Shown here one piece after another: positions 49,471 through 62,040 of a stretch of 64,000 bases of DNA (positions are counted from its first letter, which is position 1; every line of letters starts with the position of its first letter). Source of the DNA: Rachycentron canadum (Eukaryota > Chordata > Actinopteri > Carangiformes > Rachycentridae); the NCBI GenBank assembly GCA_038496675.1, contig CM076651.1, positions 23,526,873 to 23,590,872 on the forward strand. The letters are read 5' to 3'. The notes under the pieces were generated by a model. The model had not been told where the DNA came from. It made no database searches and saw only the letters and a list, made by a program, of their open reading frames with translations. Position numbers and translations under genes: made by a program.

Positions 49471-49599
49471 GTATAGTTTTACCTTCATTAGACAGTTTAC
49501 AGTGAAGTGTCTTCAGGGAATATGATATGAGTTTTCCTAGCATTAATTTGCCGAGAAATAAAAAGAACAAAACAAACTTATTCTCCTGCCCTCCTGACT

Positions 49600-50260
49600 C
49601 CACTGAGGCCTGTAGCTTTTAAGGCCAAATCAGCAAAACAAATAAATCGCTGAAGCATAATGAGAGCAGTAACAAGTCATTTAAATGCAGTTTTACAATA
49701 AGGGAGTCACGGTTGCCTTTTAAAGATGAGTGATAATAGGTGTTTTTCGTCGAAGCACAGGCTGGGCTTTATGAAATGCTGTTCCTGGGGAAAAGTATTG
49801 TTTCCGACCTTTCCCAAAGTCTCACTGAGCCGAAAGTGACTTGAGACAAAGTTTGTTTATCGCCTCATTATGGATGTGGAACGTCTCTCCCACCAGCACA
49901 CTGTGCTTTAACAGCCGCTTTGTCTGAGCTCAGGTGTCACACAAAGTTGTCTCGTTTTGCAACAGAGCGCCACTTGTGACAAACCGCAAACTTTTCAACC
50001 AAGTTAGAGAATAGTCACTTTGATACTCAAGTCTTTAGTTTGGCGCCTTCCTTTCTCAGACCAGGTGGGCGCCATTGAGAGGGAAATCTCGTCTTGGAGG
50101 GTGTAAGTTTGGGGTTGTAACTCATGAACGGGACTGCTTTGAAAACACACACAGGCTGCTGAGTGAGTGAGTTTTTCAGACACTGAGCTCTTTGCTGTTG
50201 CGTTCCTCAGCCCTCATGAATAATTCGGCAGCACCGCTTGTCACTGTCGTTGTTGTTGTT
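49600..50260. other. non-repetitive island, candidate regulatory element
   Basis: About 650 bases of high-complexity sequence between repeats, ending in ccctcatgaataattcggca and a (TTG)n run at 50247-50268. No exon structure and no protein recognised. Its status as conserved noncoding DNA is a guess from appearance. Confidence 0.3.
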
Positions 50261-50485
50261 GTTGTTGTCGGCTGTGGTGTCACTCCTGTCTGAGAGAGAC
50301 GGAGGACACAGAGGACTCTTTACACTTCAGTCTCCTCTGCACTTCCTCTTTCATTCACAGGCAGAGGAAGCAGCGGGCCTGTGTGCTGTGTGTTTGTATG
50401 GGAGGGAGAGACAGATAGAGAGAAATCATGTCTGCCTGTCTGGCATAATGGCCTGTTTGTACCCGACTGCTGGTTTGAGGGAAGG

Positions 50486-50525
50486 TGGAGAGAAGGAGGA
50501 GAGGAGGAGAGGAGGAGAGGAGGCA
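50486..50525. repeat. (GGAGA)n purine-rich tract
   Basis: Imperfect ggagaggaggagaggagg array. Confidence 0.85.
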
Positions 50526-50819
50526 GGGAAGGAGCGACAGAGGTCCCAAGTCAAGAAAAACCTCTCACCTACCAGTTTTTCAATGTTTTATTCACTTTCT
50601 TGTTGAGATGATAAAATGAGAAGCGTGATACTCACTCTCATGTCTGCCCATTCAATGTGAAGCTGAAGCTAGCTGCCACTTAGCTTAGCTTTCAGAAAGA
50701 CTTGGGGATCATCCACACTCATGCATATCAGTTTTAAACTGCATCTGTTTCACTTTAAAAAATTAAGAGGTTGTGCTGAATGGCAAAAACAGAGACCTTT
50801 GGAAACTGACATAGACACA

Positions 50820-51010
50820 CAAAATCAATCCCTGAATGGGTCCAAAGTCTTACTGACCTAATTGTCTTGGCCAGCAGCTGTTTTGGTGTTGTGTTCTGTA
50901 TTTCAATGCTACAACTGTCTTTGCTGTTCCTTATTGGTAGTATTTTCTGCAACTAAACATCTACAGTGGAGACAATCGGCTCCCTGTTGGCACCGGCATG
51001 CGCATGCCCA
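50820..51010 (+). repeat. dispersed repeat, family C, copy 1
   Basis: Shares ttactgacctaattgtctt, gtattttctgcaactaa and gcacatgcccaatg-type blocks with 58610-58800. Unclassified and non-coding. Confidence 0.5.
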
Positions 51011-51084
51011 ATGCATGTTCTATGTTTGTGCTTTCAAGTGGGTTAGTGTAGATGGGTGCCATTTCTGATATGTACCTAAAATGG

Positions 51085-51240
51085 TTGTCTGGGCGACTAA
51101 TCCCAGCTGACATTGGGCGAGGACAGGGTACACCCTGGACAGGGCACCAACCTATCACCAATTTATTACAGGGCTGACGTATAGAGACACATAGAGACTT
51201 ATGGACAAATTAGAATCACCAATTAACCCTGAAATACAGT
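51085..51240 (-). mobile_element. SINE body fragment, inverse orientation
   Basis: cattgggcgaggacagggta and caccctggacagggcacc, then aattagaatcaccaattaac, are the inverse complement of the body of the SINE at 54410-54720. The tRNA-like head is absent. Confidence 0.65.
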
Positions 51241-51244
51241 GTTA

Positions 51245-51480
51245 AAGTAACTGTGGTTTTATGGGGGGCTATGTGTAGTACTACTGACAAAGTCAGGCTA
51301 GCGGTCTTCATGCTAAACTAAGCCAACCAGCTGCTGGCGGCACCTTCATGTCAACCGTCTTGTCTAAGTCTTGATGAGAAAAGAAATGACCAAAGCTTTA
51401 CTTTAAATTCAAAATAATTAAATTTCTGCCTCTTGATTTTCTATATCTACTTTCTGAAATAGTTAATCAATCAATGTGTC
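51245..51480. repeat. dispersed fish repeat
   Basis: gcggtcttcatgctaaacta followed by agccaaccagctgctggcgg resembles a common teleost MITE-like repeat. Diverged. Confidence 0.4.
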
Positions 51481-53180
51481 AATCGACAGAAAATGAAACC
51501 ACAACAATATTGATATTGCTTAAAAAATGAGTAATTTCCCAAGAAAATATTTGAAACATTACATTTTTTTTGTTAGGATTTTTATGTCAGTAAAAGTAGT
51601 TTAATAACTTTGTTTTGGGCCAAAAATCAGGTTGTGATGGTTGTTTTTCTTTGTTTAATTGTTTAATCTATAAATAAAAAAAAACAATCAACAGATGAAT
51701 CAATAATCAAAAATAATTGTTGCAGCCCTGCTTATTTGTACTTTGGCCAACAACTAGAAAAATGTGTCTGTAAACTGAATTTGCATCTGAATATTCTCTT
51801 TAGTAACTCAACAGCAGGTTCTTGGCCACATTTTTACATCTTGTTTCCACATCATGACCTGTTGAAGTTTTGCAGTTGCATTGCAAATCTTCAGCTCAGC
51901 TCAAATCAAAATGCATTATTTCGCCTTCAAGGGGCACAAAAACACACAAACAACTGATTAGCATCAGCATTAGCATTAGCTTAAAGTGGTCACAGAGGGC
52001 ATGTGTGGGGTCACTGATAGTCTCATATGCCTTTTTGAGGACCTGTTAAATATAGTTTAATGCAAAAGTTTGGCTGCTCATAAGCAAATTCAAGACTTTG
52101 TTAATTTTTGAAATGAAAGGAGGAGGCACAACGCCTGCAGCAAACAGACACTGACATGATCCTTTCTCAAATGTTAATGCTCTGTTACTTTTTATTTAAA
52201 CTTTTTAAAAATAAGTTTAGCCATCTATCTAAGTCAGTGCTTCACCCCTCCCACTCTCTTGACTGGAAGGAGGAGGAGGGGGGTCAGCACAGAATCCCCC
52301 TGAATGTGCTGACTGAGGTCCGTTGGTGAATACATGCGATCTATCTGATGAGTTTAATGGAAACAAGTTTCCTCTGCAGTGATGGGGGCCTGGTAAGAAA
52401 TGGGCCCCTCTTTCTTCTCTGCTACAGCTTAAACCATGAGGATTTTGCAGAAAAGATGCCAAAAGAATCTTTTACACACCTGCACAGAGACTGAACTGCT
52501 GCTGCTGTTGTTTTATGGGGCCAAGACTGTTGCAGGAAAAACAAACACCTGTGTGTGAATCTTTAATGATTTCCACAAATACAGTTTTCTACCTTCCTCT
52601 TTCCTCTACCTCATGAGGGACATGACAGTTCCATTTTGTCTCCATCTCCTGGTTGAAAGTGCACTTCAATCAGCCAGATGTAAGCTGCATCTAATTAACA
52701 GTTAATGAATGGTTAACAACACAGTAAAACAAACCTGTATCACATTTAATGACAGCATTTATTAAAAATCAGTGTATGAATCCTCCACAGCTTTCTATCA
52801 CATCTCATGGTCTGCTTTGTCATGGCAGTGGCAAAGAAAAAATATTATATAAATAGTTAATACTCATATTCATATGAAACATGAAATATTTTATAATAAC
52901 ATATAATATTTTATTAATTAGGTCCTGTCCTGTTTTGGGTCAGGTGGACCTGCAAAGACCTGTATAAAGTACAAAGTAAAAGCTATGAATATTTATATTT
53001 TTCTTTTTGATGAATCTGCAAAATGTTAAAAACTGCAAAGTAAAATTAATCCATTTAAATGAAAGTTGGGCTCTGAATATTTTACTGTAAATATAATACA
53101 CATGTTACAATGTGGTGAGTGTGAGTGCTGTATAATATGTGGCTGGAATCAGAGGGAACCCCTTAATACTCTCCCCTAAT

Positions 53181-53198
53181 ACACACACACACACAAAC

Positions 53199-53237
<39 letters not shown>

Positions 53238-53341
53238 CTCCAGTAAGTACACCTCTGAAATAAAGTGAACACAATGCAGGACAAAATGAATGAGAGAGGA
53301 GTGTGGGCTGATGGAAGGTGTGTGTGTGTGTGTGTGTGTGT
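53181..53341. repeat. paired (AC)n and (GT)n microsatellites
   Basis: AC run at 53181-53234 and GT run at 53320-53341 flank an 85-base unique spacer; the two runs are inverse complements. Confidence 0.95.
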
Positions 53342-53713
53342 TCATGGGATAGAGGGGGGTGAGCCTCTATTTGCATGTAAATAGCTAAACACACCAGTCC
53401 TCCGCTGCGGGGATGACAAAGAGCATTCTGGGATTGCCTGGGCTTGTTTGTCATCCATCAGTGGAGAGGAGGAGAGGACGGCGGTCAGCGTGGTCAACAG
53501 AAACACATATGAGAGAGAGAATGGACAGAGAGAGGAGTGAAGAGAGGGAGAGACAGAGAGTTGGCAAATGGATATGCCATCATCAACATCAAAACACAAA
53601 TCAAGAACACTTCCTGTTTATAAACCCCCCTCCTCTCTCTCTGTCTTTCTCACCTCTTAATTCAAATTTTAATTCTTCCCTTGACCCTTTGCCCTTCTTG
53701 AATCGGTTCCCTA

Positions 53714-53753
53714 TGTTCCCTCTGTTCCCTCTGTTCCCTCTGTTCCCTCTGTT
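53714..53753. repeat. 9-base minisatellite (TGTTCCCTC)n
   Basis: About four and a half units of tgttccctc in a pyrimidine-rich stretch. Confidence 0.9.
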
Positions 53754-54409
53754 ACTACTCCATATCCCTCACTTGCTCGCTTACTCACTCTCCTGCCCCC
53801 TCCCTCGCTCACATCCTCACTCACACTCACTCGTTCAATCATTGACTCTCCCCCAGGCCCCCCCCCACCTCACGTCTCTTCCCACCATCCCACCATCTCT
53901 ATCTTCCCTATCTTTGTACATACTTTGCCTTCCATCCTCTTCTATTTCCCATAACTTGCGTCTTCGCGCCCCCCCCCCCCTTTTCTCTTTCTGTCTCTTC
54001 TTCGATTTCCCTTGTGGACTCTTACAGTAAACTGCCTGCGTAATTTAAATGCAGTGCCTTCCTTTTCAAATGGATGGCGTGCAGGACAGGAGCAGGAAAA
54101 AAAGAGGATGGAGGGAAGCAATGAATCCCATTATCGTGTATATTGAAAAGGCTTTGAGCACAAGCTGCATGCACAGAGACCTCAATAAGCCAAATTAACC
54201 AGCTTGGATCATTGTGTTAAACATTTAAAAAGGTCTTGTTTCGCTGTAAAAAGTTTCTTCTGTGTTGCATCCAATTGTTCATATGTTAATCTGTGCAAGA
54301 TATATTGCACTGTGTGTTTGTGTGTGTGTACATCCAAAACTGATGCCATGAACTCAAGACTCTTCTCACACACAAACACAGTCACATGTTTGCAGTCATG
54401 ACAGTCCGG

Positions 54410-54725
54410 TAGGGTGGCATAGTGTTGCAGTGGTTAGCACTGTCCCCTCACAGCAAGAAGGGTTTGGACACTGGGCCTGGGGCCTTTCTGTGTGGAGTTT
54501 GCATGTTTTTCCTCTGCCTGTGTCAGTTCCGTCCAGATTCTCCATCTTACTCCCACTGTCCAAACACATTAGGTGAATTGGTGACTCTAACTTGGCCATA
54601 GGTGTGAATGTGAGTGTGAATGGCTGTTTGTCTCTGTGTCGGCCCTGTGATAGAATGTTGACCTGTCCAGGGTGTCCCCCTCGCCCAGTGACAGCTGGCT
54701 GGGATTGGGATAGATGGAGTGCTCA
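54410..54725 (+). mobile_element. tRNA-headed SINE
   Basis: The head gggtggcatagtgttgcagt and ggttagcactgtcccctcac carries a plausible pol III A box (TGGCATAGTG) and a decayed B box (GGTTTGGACACT for GGTTCGANNCC). The body gtgtggagtttgcatgtttt, gaattggtgactctaactt and cctgtccagggtgtccccct matches a widespread teleost SINE family. About 315 bases, near full length. Confidence 0.75.
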
Positions 54726-55964
54726 GAACAGGTATGATTTTTTCAAACTGAACCAACTTCACTGAATCACCTGTGACCTTTGATCTCTGAAGCTCCTGCC
54801 ACTGGTGACTGAGAGTGGATTTGTCAACTCAGTGAGAGACAGGCTGTGTCCTAATTTATAGACTGCATTTGAATATGACCAATAGAGGCTGTTCTTCTTT
54901 GAAGGCACCTTCAAAGGTGGCCAAAAACTGCTTTCCTTCCCATGGCAATGAAGGCACTGACAGGTGGATCCCTCATGGCTGAATATATCCCAGGATTTAC
55001 TTTGTGTCGGTAATGAACATAATATGGCAGCAAACAAAAACAGTGAGCCTGAGGATTTCACTTTTAAATCTACAGTAAGTGTTGGGTTTCAGCTTAGTTC
55101 AACAGCTAATGGTACATCTGTTCAAACTAAGGACCTTAAGACTTCAACTTTAAAAACAAGTATCGTGTATGCCAGACTGTGTCATTTTGGTTCAATCTTT
55201 GCCGTTTACAACTGCGTCCTCTTCTAAATTGGGAGACAACTGTAGTGAGTTACTTTATATTTAAAAGAAACGATAATGATGAGATGCTTATGTTGTAAAG
55301 CATTGACTGTTTAGTCAACTGTAGCTGCAACTACAGTGGCCCTGAGAGCTCAACATGCTGCAATTTCAGAAGACACATGCAGACAAACAGACAAAACTCA
55401 AACAAATTTAGAAAACATAATCAATTTGACGATACAACAAAATAGACAAATCTGCTGCAACTACACAAAATACACAGAAATGTGCTGCAAGTAGAACAGA
55501 TGACAACCTAAGTGTTTCCAAGGGACACCAGAAAGTGATCAACCAGGCTGGCACTTGTTGTCCAATGATTTTAACTGTTAACTAGTCACAAAACATTGAA
55601 CAGTAATGAGTCCTAGTCTGGTTTATCTCTTTTTTGTGATCTCTGTCATGTTGGGATGTTTGTGCTACTTGGAGCACATTTATCTATTTGGTTGTGTTGT
55701 CAAAGTGATCAAGATGTTTTTTGACTTTGCATGTGTTTTCTTAAGCTACGGTGTGTTGAGCTCTTCTACTGAAACAAATGTCAACCCACTGTGACGTCAC
55801 TCATTGGTTTTTGAGCTGCTGTTTTGAAGCCTCCATTTTGTAATTTGTCCATCACTATCTTGGTTTTTTGACCAGAAGAAACCATATTAGTATAATATAT
55901 AATGTGGAGCTGAGGAGGAGTGAGGGGTGGATCTGCCCTGCTCTGTACTCTGTACTCTCTACTA

Positions 55965-56160
55965 GCCACACCCTAATGTAAACCCTGCTTTATGGTCTAT
56001 TTCCCTCTAAATTGGACTTGAAACTAGAGAAAGAGACCATAAACTCATTAGGTAAATGTTTACTGAGGTAATTAAGCAAGTGAGAAACAAGGACATTTTC
56101 ACATAGACTTCAATACAATCTGACTTCTAACCAGTGGAGTTGCCCCCCAATGGTCATTGC
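55965..56160 (+). mobile_element. dispersed repeat, family B, copy 3
   Basis: Matches 28590-28815: gcttcatggtcta-like start (here gctttatggtcta), gagaccataaactcattagg, acttcaatacaatctgactt. The left part present in copy 2 is missing. Confidence 0.65.
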
Positions 56161-56706
56161 TTCACTTTTCAGACCCAGAGTTTATGTCTACTTTTATATA
56201 CCAAACTCAATGTGACAGTGTGGCGCTGCCACCCCATATAAAGGGCAGATGATGGTGTTAATTTTGACACAGGAAACTTTTAAAGGGATGTTCCCAAAAA
56301 AGCAGGGCGGCAGGCTGAAGTAGAGCTCGAAAAGTTATGTGTTATGTGTTATTTTATTGACAAAAGTATTCCAAAGAGAAGAAAAATGAACCCTGGGAAA
56401 TTCAACAAAAATTACTCAAAGACAACTGCAGCCTCACAGTAAACCTGGTCTGTCCCTACTGAGTATCTTTTTCTTCTCACCTAACTGGAGCATACTACCA
56501 GGGTAAGTATGGACATGAGCTAAACCTACACCTGTCTGCCATGGCTACCAAATCCCACACAGCTACTACACACTGACTTTTCTTCTAAATGCCAAATATT
56601 AAATTTGTTTGTGTGACAGTTTTCACTGCTGTGCCAGCTTGTGCTGTCACCAGTAGTTCACAGTGTGATTTAATGTTTCTCCTCCCAGTTTTAAAGACAT
56701 TATTAA

Positions 56707-56750
56707 TATGTGTGTGTGTGTCTGTGTGCGTGTGTGTGTGTGTGTGTGTA
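56707..56750. repeat. (TG)n microsatellite
   Basis: TG run with single-base interruptions. Confidence 0.95.
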
Positions 56751-57104
56751 TTGCAGTCAGTGACTCCTCTCCCATTATTGATCCGGATTCTCTATCCTGT
56801 CTCTGTGCATCTGTTTCTCTCTGTCTCTGTTTCTCTTTGACGTAAATGATGCCCGTCAATAACACACATCTAGCAGATGAAGAGGACTGTGTGATTTACT
56901 GTAACTGACTGGATTCTTTTGTTTTTCCTCTGAAGTGCATTAGCGACTGTTGCATCAGTCTTCAGTTGTTTCGATCTTGTCACTTTAGGTTTTTTCCCTC
57001 TGTTGTCTCTGTGTTGTATCAAGATTTTTAGCTTTAGTCAGCTCATTCATCCTTTCATTCATTCAGTGCAGTGGTTTGTGCATTTGTGATTTTATTCTGA
57101 GCCT

Positions 57105-57461
57105 CTGCCTCTCCCACCTGCCTACCTTTCCCTCCAGTAGACTCACCTGACCTGCTCCTCCTCCCCATCACCTGCTCACCTGTTCCCCATCCCTTCATTA
57201 GCTCTCAGTATATACTACCAGGTCGTATTTCTGCCATGTGGCATAGATTTCCATCCCGATTGTCTTGAGTGTTTTGGACTTGCCTGTTTTTTCTTTCTTT
57301 TTTTTTTTTTTGGATTTTGCCTCAGCCCGACCCCTTTGTACTTTGTTTGCCCACTTGGATTTTTGTATCCTTGTCTTTTATTTTCCAAAATAAAGACTCT
57401 TTACTTTTACATCTGCCTCCTGAGTCGTGCTCTTGGGTCCCTTCTCTGAGAACCATGACAG
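57105..57461 (+). mobile_element. LTR-like or other retroelement end
   Basis: Pyrimidine-rich stretch leading to ttccaaaataaagactcttt, then tgcctcctgagtcgtgctct and tgggtcccttctctgagaac, ending catgaca. An AATAAA with a short downstream tail closing in TGACA fits the R-U5 part of a fish LTR. The 5' TG terminus was not found, so it could be a truncated solo LTR. Confidence 0.4.
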
Positions 57462-57479
57462 CATTGTATTAGTGCAGGA

Positions 57480-57665
57480 TCATTCATTTTCTTCTCAAAA
57501 TGTGTTTTTCTCCCTTAAGGACTAATTAGCCTCGTTGCAACTGCAGGGCTGAACAGGCATAGCCAGGGTTTACTCATTATTTATGCCACTAACTTTTCCT
57601 GCAAAACAATGTTTCTGCCTTGCCATATCTTTTTGCCAAAGGAGATGATTAATCCGTTGGTCTGT
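57480..57665. other. non-repetitive island, candidate conserved noncoding element
   Basis: High-complexity block with ggactaattagcctcgttgc (homeodomain core TAATTA) and gagatgattaatccgttgg. No coding signal. Tentative. Confidence 0.3.
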
Positions 57666-58609
57666 GGTTTCAAATGAGCAAACTCTTGTTCTGTACGGGT
57701 ACAGGTGTAAACACAATCAACAGCTTGAGTCAAACACAGAATACCTAACATTGCTTGGTTCATTCATCTGTCACAGGTCTAGGATACAGGTGTGTGTTTA
57801 TTCAGAAATTCTGGGACAGAAAGAGACACAATGCTTGTGTAACATTTGGCACCTGAAGCAAAAAGTAATGATATGAAGGAAGAGGAAGTATTTTCAGTTC
57901 TCTCTCTCCATCAGTGATGGATTTTGAAATTTATTTTGGGGTTAAAGGCTTAATTAATTTTCTCATTAATGCCCAACAGTTCACAAGCACATAACTAGAT
58001 GTTGTAGGCGCTCTGTGTTGCGCTGTGGGGCAAAGTTCATCAGTCGGTAGGGATGAAGACGACTGTTAGCAAGCAAACAGAGATGTAAGCAAATGTACTT
58101 TAATTTAATGTACTTTATTTAAATATATTGTTTTTGTTTGTTCAGATGTTTTGTGAGGGAAGAAATAAATTCCATACATTTGTTAGACTTTGCACAGTGA
58201 GTCTTGGTGAGAAGCACTGAATGTAAAGGGAAACTTTGTTTACTAGAAAAATCTCTAGTAAAAAAAAAAAGACTCTTTTAAAGCTTAATGAAATTTTAGA
58301 GACTGAATTTCAGCTTTGTCATGCATTGAGGAGAGATTGACTACCCCTGACCAGCCGTCAGACTATGGGAACCATGACGGACATGAAACTACTGGCCCAA
58401 TATGTACCTGAGTCCTCTGACCAAGCCTGGTCCGTATAATTAAACATCTGGGCAGAGGTTGTTATCCTATACTGACTGACAGAAGAAAGAACTGGTCCAG
58501 ATGTTGAAGTAGCATCTAACAATCATGCTCTATGTGGGCCAGATTTGGTCCATGGAACTGGGTGCATACCGCGCCAGAGGAAAACAAACAATATGGGCTA
58601 GAATTATTT

Positions 58610-58800
58610 TGCAATCACCTTCACTCCCTGACTGGGTTTCAGTCACAATTACCAGTGGTGAAACCAATTTGGATAATCAATTGAAGGCGTTACTGACCTT
58701 ATTGTCTTTGCTAGCAGCTGTAGTATTTTCTGCAACTAACCACCTACACAGGAGACAAAGTCCTTGTTATTTGCACCAGCTCACACATGCCCAGTGTACA
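58610..58800 (+). repeat. dispersed repeat, family C, copy 2
   Basis: Shares ttactgaccttattgtcttt, agcagctgtagtattttctg and ctaaccacctacacaggaga with 50820-51010. Unclassified. Confidence 0.5.
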
Positions 58801-59092
58801 CAAATCATCATGTGATCTGTGTTTTTCTGGGATGTTAATATATACAAATATTTCTAATACAGGACTAAACTGCTCATTAAGATGAATATTTAGTTTTAAA
58901 GAACCATGTTAAACATTCACTACCTTATGAAGAGAAAATCTGTGTAAAATGATTAATATTTAACACATTAAAATGGCTTATGTCTGATGTCAGTTTAAAA
59001 TGCTACCTTGCAGCATCATCATGTGGACATATTGGACTGATAGCATGGGATCAATCAGGTCCCATCATGTGGTATGAGTAAGCCAAAGTTGC

Positions 59093-59124
<32 letters not shown>

Positions 59125-59155
59125 AATTTTTTTTTTTTTCCCCCCCCTTACATAC
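59093..59155. repeat. (TG)n run followed by T and C homopolymers
   Basis: TG run at 59093-59121, then a run of about 13 T and 8 C. Confidence 0.95.
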
Positions 59156-60028
59156 AGACACGCGCATGCATTTAACGTCACCCCACAGTGCTATGGTTAA
59201 GCCACAGTTGCCCCAACAAGCCATATGGTGTGGTCCTAATCTGAGCCTCATCCTGCTGGTAGCACCGGGGTTGACTTCTGTAATTAGATCTGATCTTGGG
59301 CTACTGGTCACATTGACTGAGAGCAAGTTGGGCAGGGGGTGCATCAAAAACACATCTCAGTCAAAGGAGCTTTTACAGGATAATTGGCTGAAGCAAAAGC
59401 CAGTGTGTCTGAGAAGACGTTTTCAATTTGGCGTGTACAGTTTTGAGTGAAATTTGAAGATACCGTCAAATTGGTCTTTGGTCAGCAGCATCTCTTAAAG
59501 CTTCACTTGTGAGTTAGTATTGATGGATGAGGTCCATTGTTGGGCCTCAACAGCTCTCACTCCAGATCCAATATTCCAACGCCTGTCTGCTCTGCAGCAG
59601 TAAACCTTTCCGCTCACATGTCATGACCGCAGAGTGATCCCTCCCTGCCCTCCAGCCATCTTTTCATTCTATCTCCACCTTGATTGTTTCTCCATTTTTA
59701 CAACCTCTGCAGAGAATAGATCCGGTTATAGCAGTACTCTGGGTGCCCCTTCTCTCTCTCTCACATTCATTCTTTCCGACTGTCTTACAGCTCAACTCTG
59801 CTGCCACTCTTTGTCACTCTTACATCTGCCCCCCTCTCCTCTCCCCCTCTGTCCTGTACTCTCTGCTCACCCCTCACCCTACTCCTTTTCTTCCCAGTAT
59901 TTCCTCCAGGAGGGAAGTGCCTTCATAATTACTCTGGACCTATTGTTATAAACTTTAGCCGCAGCCTCTCTGAGGGGGGTCTCTTGTCCCTGGATGGAGT
60001 GGCTTTCAGGGGCCGTAATGGCTTTTAC

Positions 60029-60031
<3 letters not shown>

Positions 60032-60074
<43 letters not shown>

Positions 60075-60176
60075 CAAAGATTGATCAGACAACACACTAC
60101 TTGGCAGAGGCTCTCTACACAGGGCAGACATACAGGGGACAAGGGGAAGTGGAGGGGTGGGTGGCCGTTGAATTGA

Positions 60177-60249
<73 letters not shown>

Positions 60250-60390
60250 GGGGTTTAAAGGCAAGAGTGTCAGTGCTTATCTCTCCTGCCTGCCTCTTTG
60301 CCTCTGTCCCCCAGGGGGGTGAGGATGGTGAGAGTGACACTCCAGCTTTGTGTGTGTGTGTATATGTGTGTATGTGTGTGTGTGTGGGGG
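60032..60390. repeat. cluster of (TG)n microsatellites
   Basis: Runs at 60032-60072, 60179-60242 and an imperfect one at 60347-60387 ending in a G run. Long alternating purine-pyrimidine DNA that could adopt Z-form. Confidence 0.95.
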
Positions 60391-60954
60391 GGGTATGATA
60401 TGTTGCTGTCCATGTCAAAAGTCACCTCACCCCCTGGGGGGCGTCCCCACAGCAATCCCTTGCGTCCTTCTGGAAGTTCTGCGTGTGCGGCGGTGCATGT
60501 GTATATGCATTGTTTGAAGTCGACTCTCAGTTTCTCCCTGTGTTTCAGAGATAACGACCCCAGGGCCATAAAACCACAGCAAAGAACAAAAACTACCCAC
60601 AACAACGACAAAAAAAAAACTTTGCTTCTCATTTTTCAGGGCTAGCCCTAACAAGAGCAGACCAACAGAGAGTTGTGGGCTTTGCCACTTGTCTTTATTG
60701 TGTTTTAGGGCTGTGTGAGTGTCCCACTCTCAATCTCTGGGGTTTTGTCCAGAAAGACATCACTGATTCTCTAATACAATCAGCAGGACCACAGCTGCAC
60801 CACCATGATGGCTAATTGCATCACAGAGTCAGTGATAAAGTCTGGAGTGGCCTGCTGTTTCTTTCTGGGAAGATGAGGCACTTTTTGTGGCTTTTTAGTT
60901 TTTTTCCATCTTAAAGTTTGGCAGGAAACTCAGTGATGGTTTACAGTCAATATG

Positions 60955-61390
60955 TGCAGTGCATTCTGAAAATATTCAGACCCCTGCCTCTTTGTCATAC
61001 TGCTGTTATGTTGTAGCCTCATGCTAAAATCATTCATCATCAATCAATTTTCCTCCTCATCAGTCTGCATTCATACCCCAGAATGACAAAGCCAAAGCAG
61101 AATTCTAGTTTGCAAATTTATTAAAGTAAAAACTGAAATTGTTCATTGATATATAAGCATTTAGACACAACTAAATTTAGCTGAGGTTACTCTCATGTCT
61201 CTCGATCATCTTTGAGATGTTTCTTCACCTTGGCTGGAGTCGACACACTTCAACTGATTTAAAATGATTTAGAAAGACACACACCACACAAAAATCTGGA
61301 ACAACCAAGACTCTTCCTGAGACTAAATGCCTGGCCAAAGTTAGCAAACCTTGGTAAGAGAGGTGACCGAGAATGTGCTCTGTTGGTCTA
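60955..61390 (+). mobile_element. deleted Tc1-like element (second subfamily)
   Basis: Begins tgaaaatattcagacccctg and gtatgcaaatttattaaagt-type sequence typical of the Tc1 left end in fishes, then jumps to the head region (tctttgagatgtttcttcac) and to a piece encoding the first third of the transposase (agactcttcctgagactaaa, ggtaagagaggtgaccga). Internally deleted and without an open frame. Confidence 0.65.
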
Positions 61391-61824
61391 AGGCCTCTGT
61401 GATATTGACCTGCAGATGTCTACACTGGAGGCTCATTACCTTGATTTACTGATCATTTGGGCTAAATTCATTGAGCTCACAGGCCACTGATTTTTGACCA
61501 ATGACAGGTTCGTACAGTCAGCTTCTTCTTTAGCACCAGCTGGAGTGGAGAGGGAGAAGAGAGTGACTGTGGTGGTGTTAGCATGAACAAAGTGGATTGT
61601 ATTTATTTACATCCATGAAGTGAGGGGACTAGAGTTCAGTTTCAGTAACTTGGTTTCAACGACAGGACTAGTTAGCGCCAAGTGTGGCTAAGACTATTTA
61701 TAGGACTATTTAGTACATATTAATATCTTCACCAGTCATATCTGCAAACATGTGCAGCAAAGTTGCTTTTTCTGCTGTATTTATGAATGAATGAATGAAT
61801 AACATTCATTACAGAATGAATTAT

Positions 61825-62040
61825 AACATTTACATTTGTTCACATTTGTCGTTTTTATCCAAAGCAACTTACAATGAGGACCTCAGCATTTGTTTGTTTT
61901 CCAGCTCTTGTGCAGTTGATACCCTTGTAGCGTAGAAGCTGTGCAAGCTGTCTGACATAACGATAGGTGGGAAATTTGATTCCCGAACCAGAGCCCTGCG
62001 TATCTTAAAGTAGACCCTCTGATGCTGAAATTCAGGTCAT
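61825..62040. repeat. dispersed fish repeat
   Basis: aacatttacatttgttcaca and gtttttatccaaagcaactt followed by acaatgagg match the start of a widespread teleost repeat (canonical TTTATCCAAAGCGACTTACA). The rest is diverged. Confidence 0.5.

Noticed and set aside
48971..49603. Minus-strand 210-codon open frame
   Set aside because: It is the antisense of the LINE remnant; the plus strand holds the reverse-transcriptase similarity.
53413..54030. Plus-strand 205-codon open frame
   Set aside because: Made largely of low-complexity pyrimidine tracts giving Ser/Leu/Pro-rich translation; no domain.
54410..54480. tRNA gene
   Set aside because: The A and B box-like motifs belong to the degenerate head of a SINE; no cloverleaf can be folded by eye.
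59984..60645. Long cysteine/valine or histidine/threonine open frames
   Set aside because: Translations of TG/CA microsatellites, not proteins.
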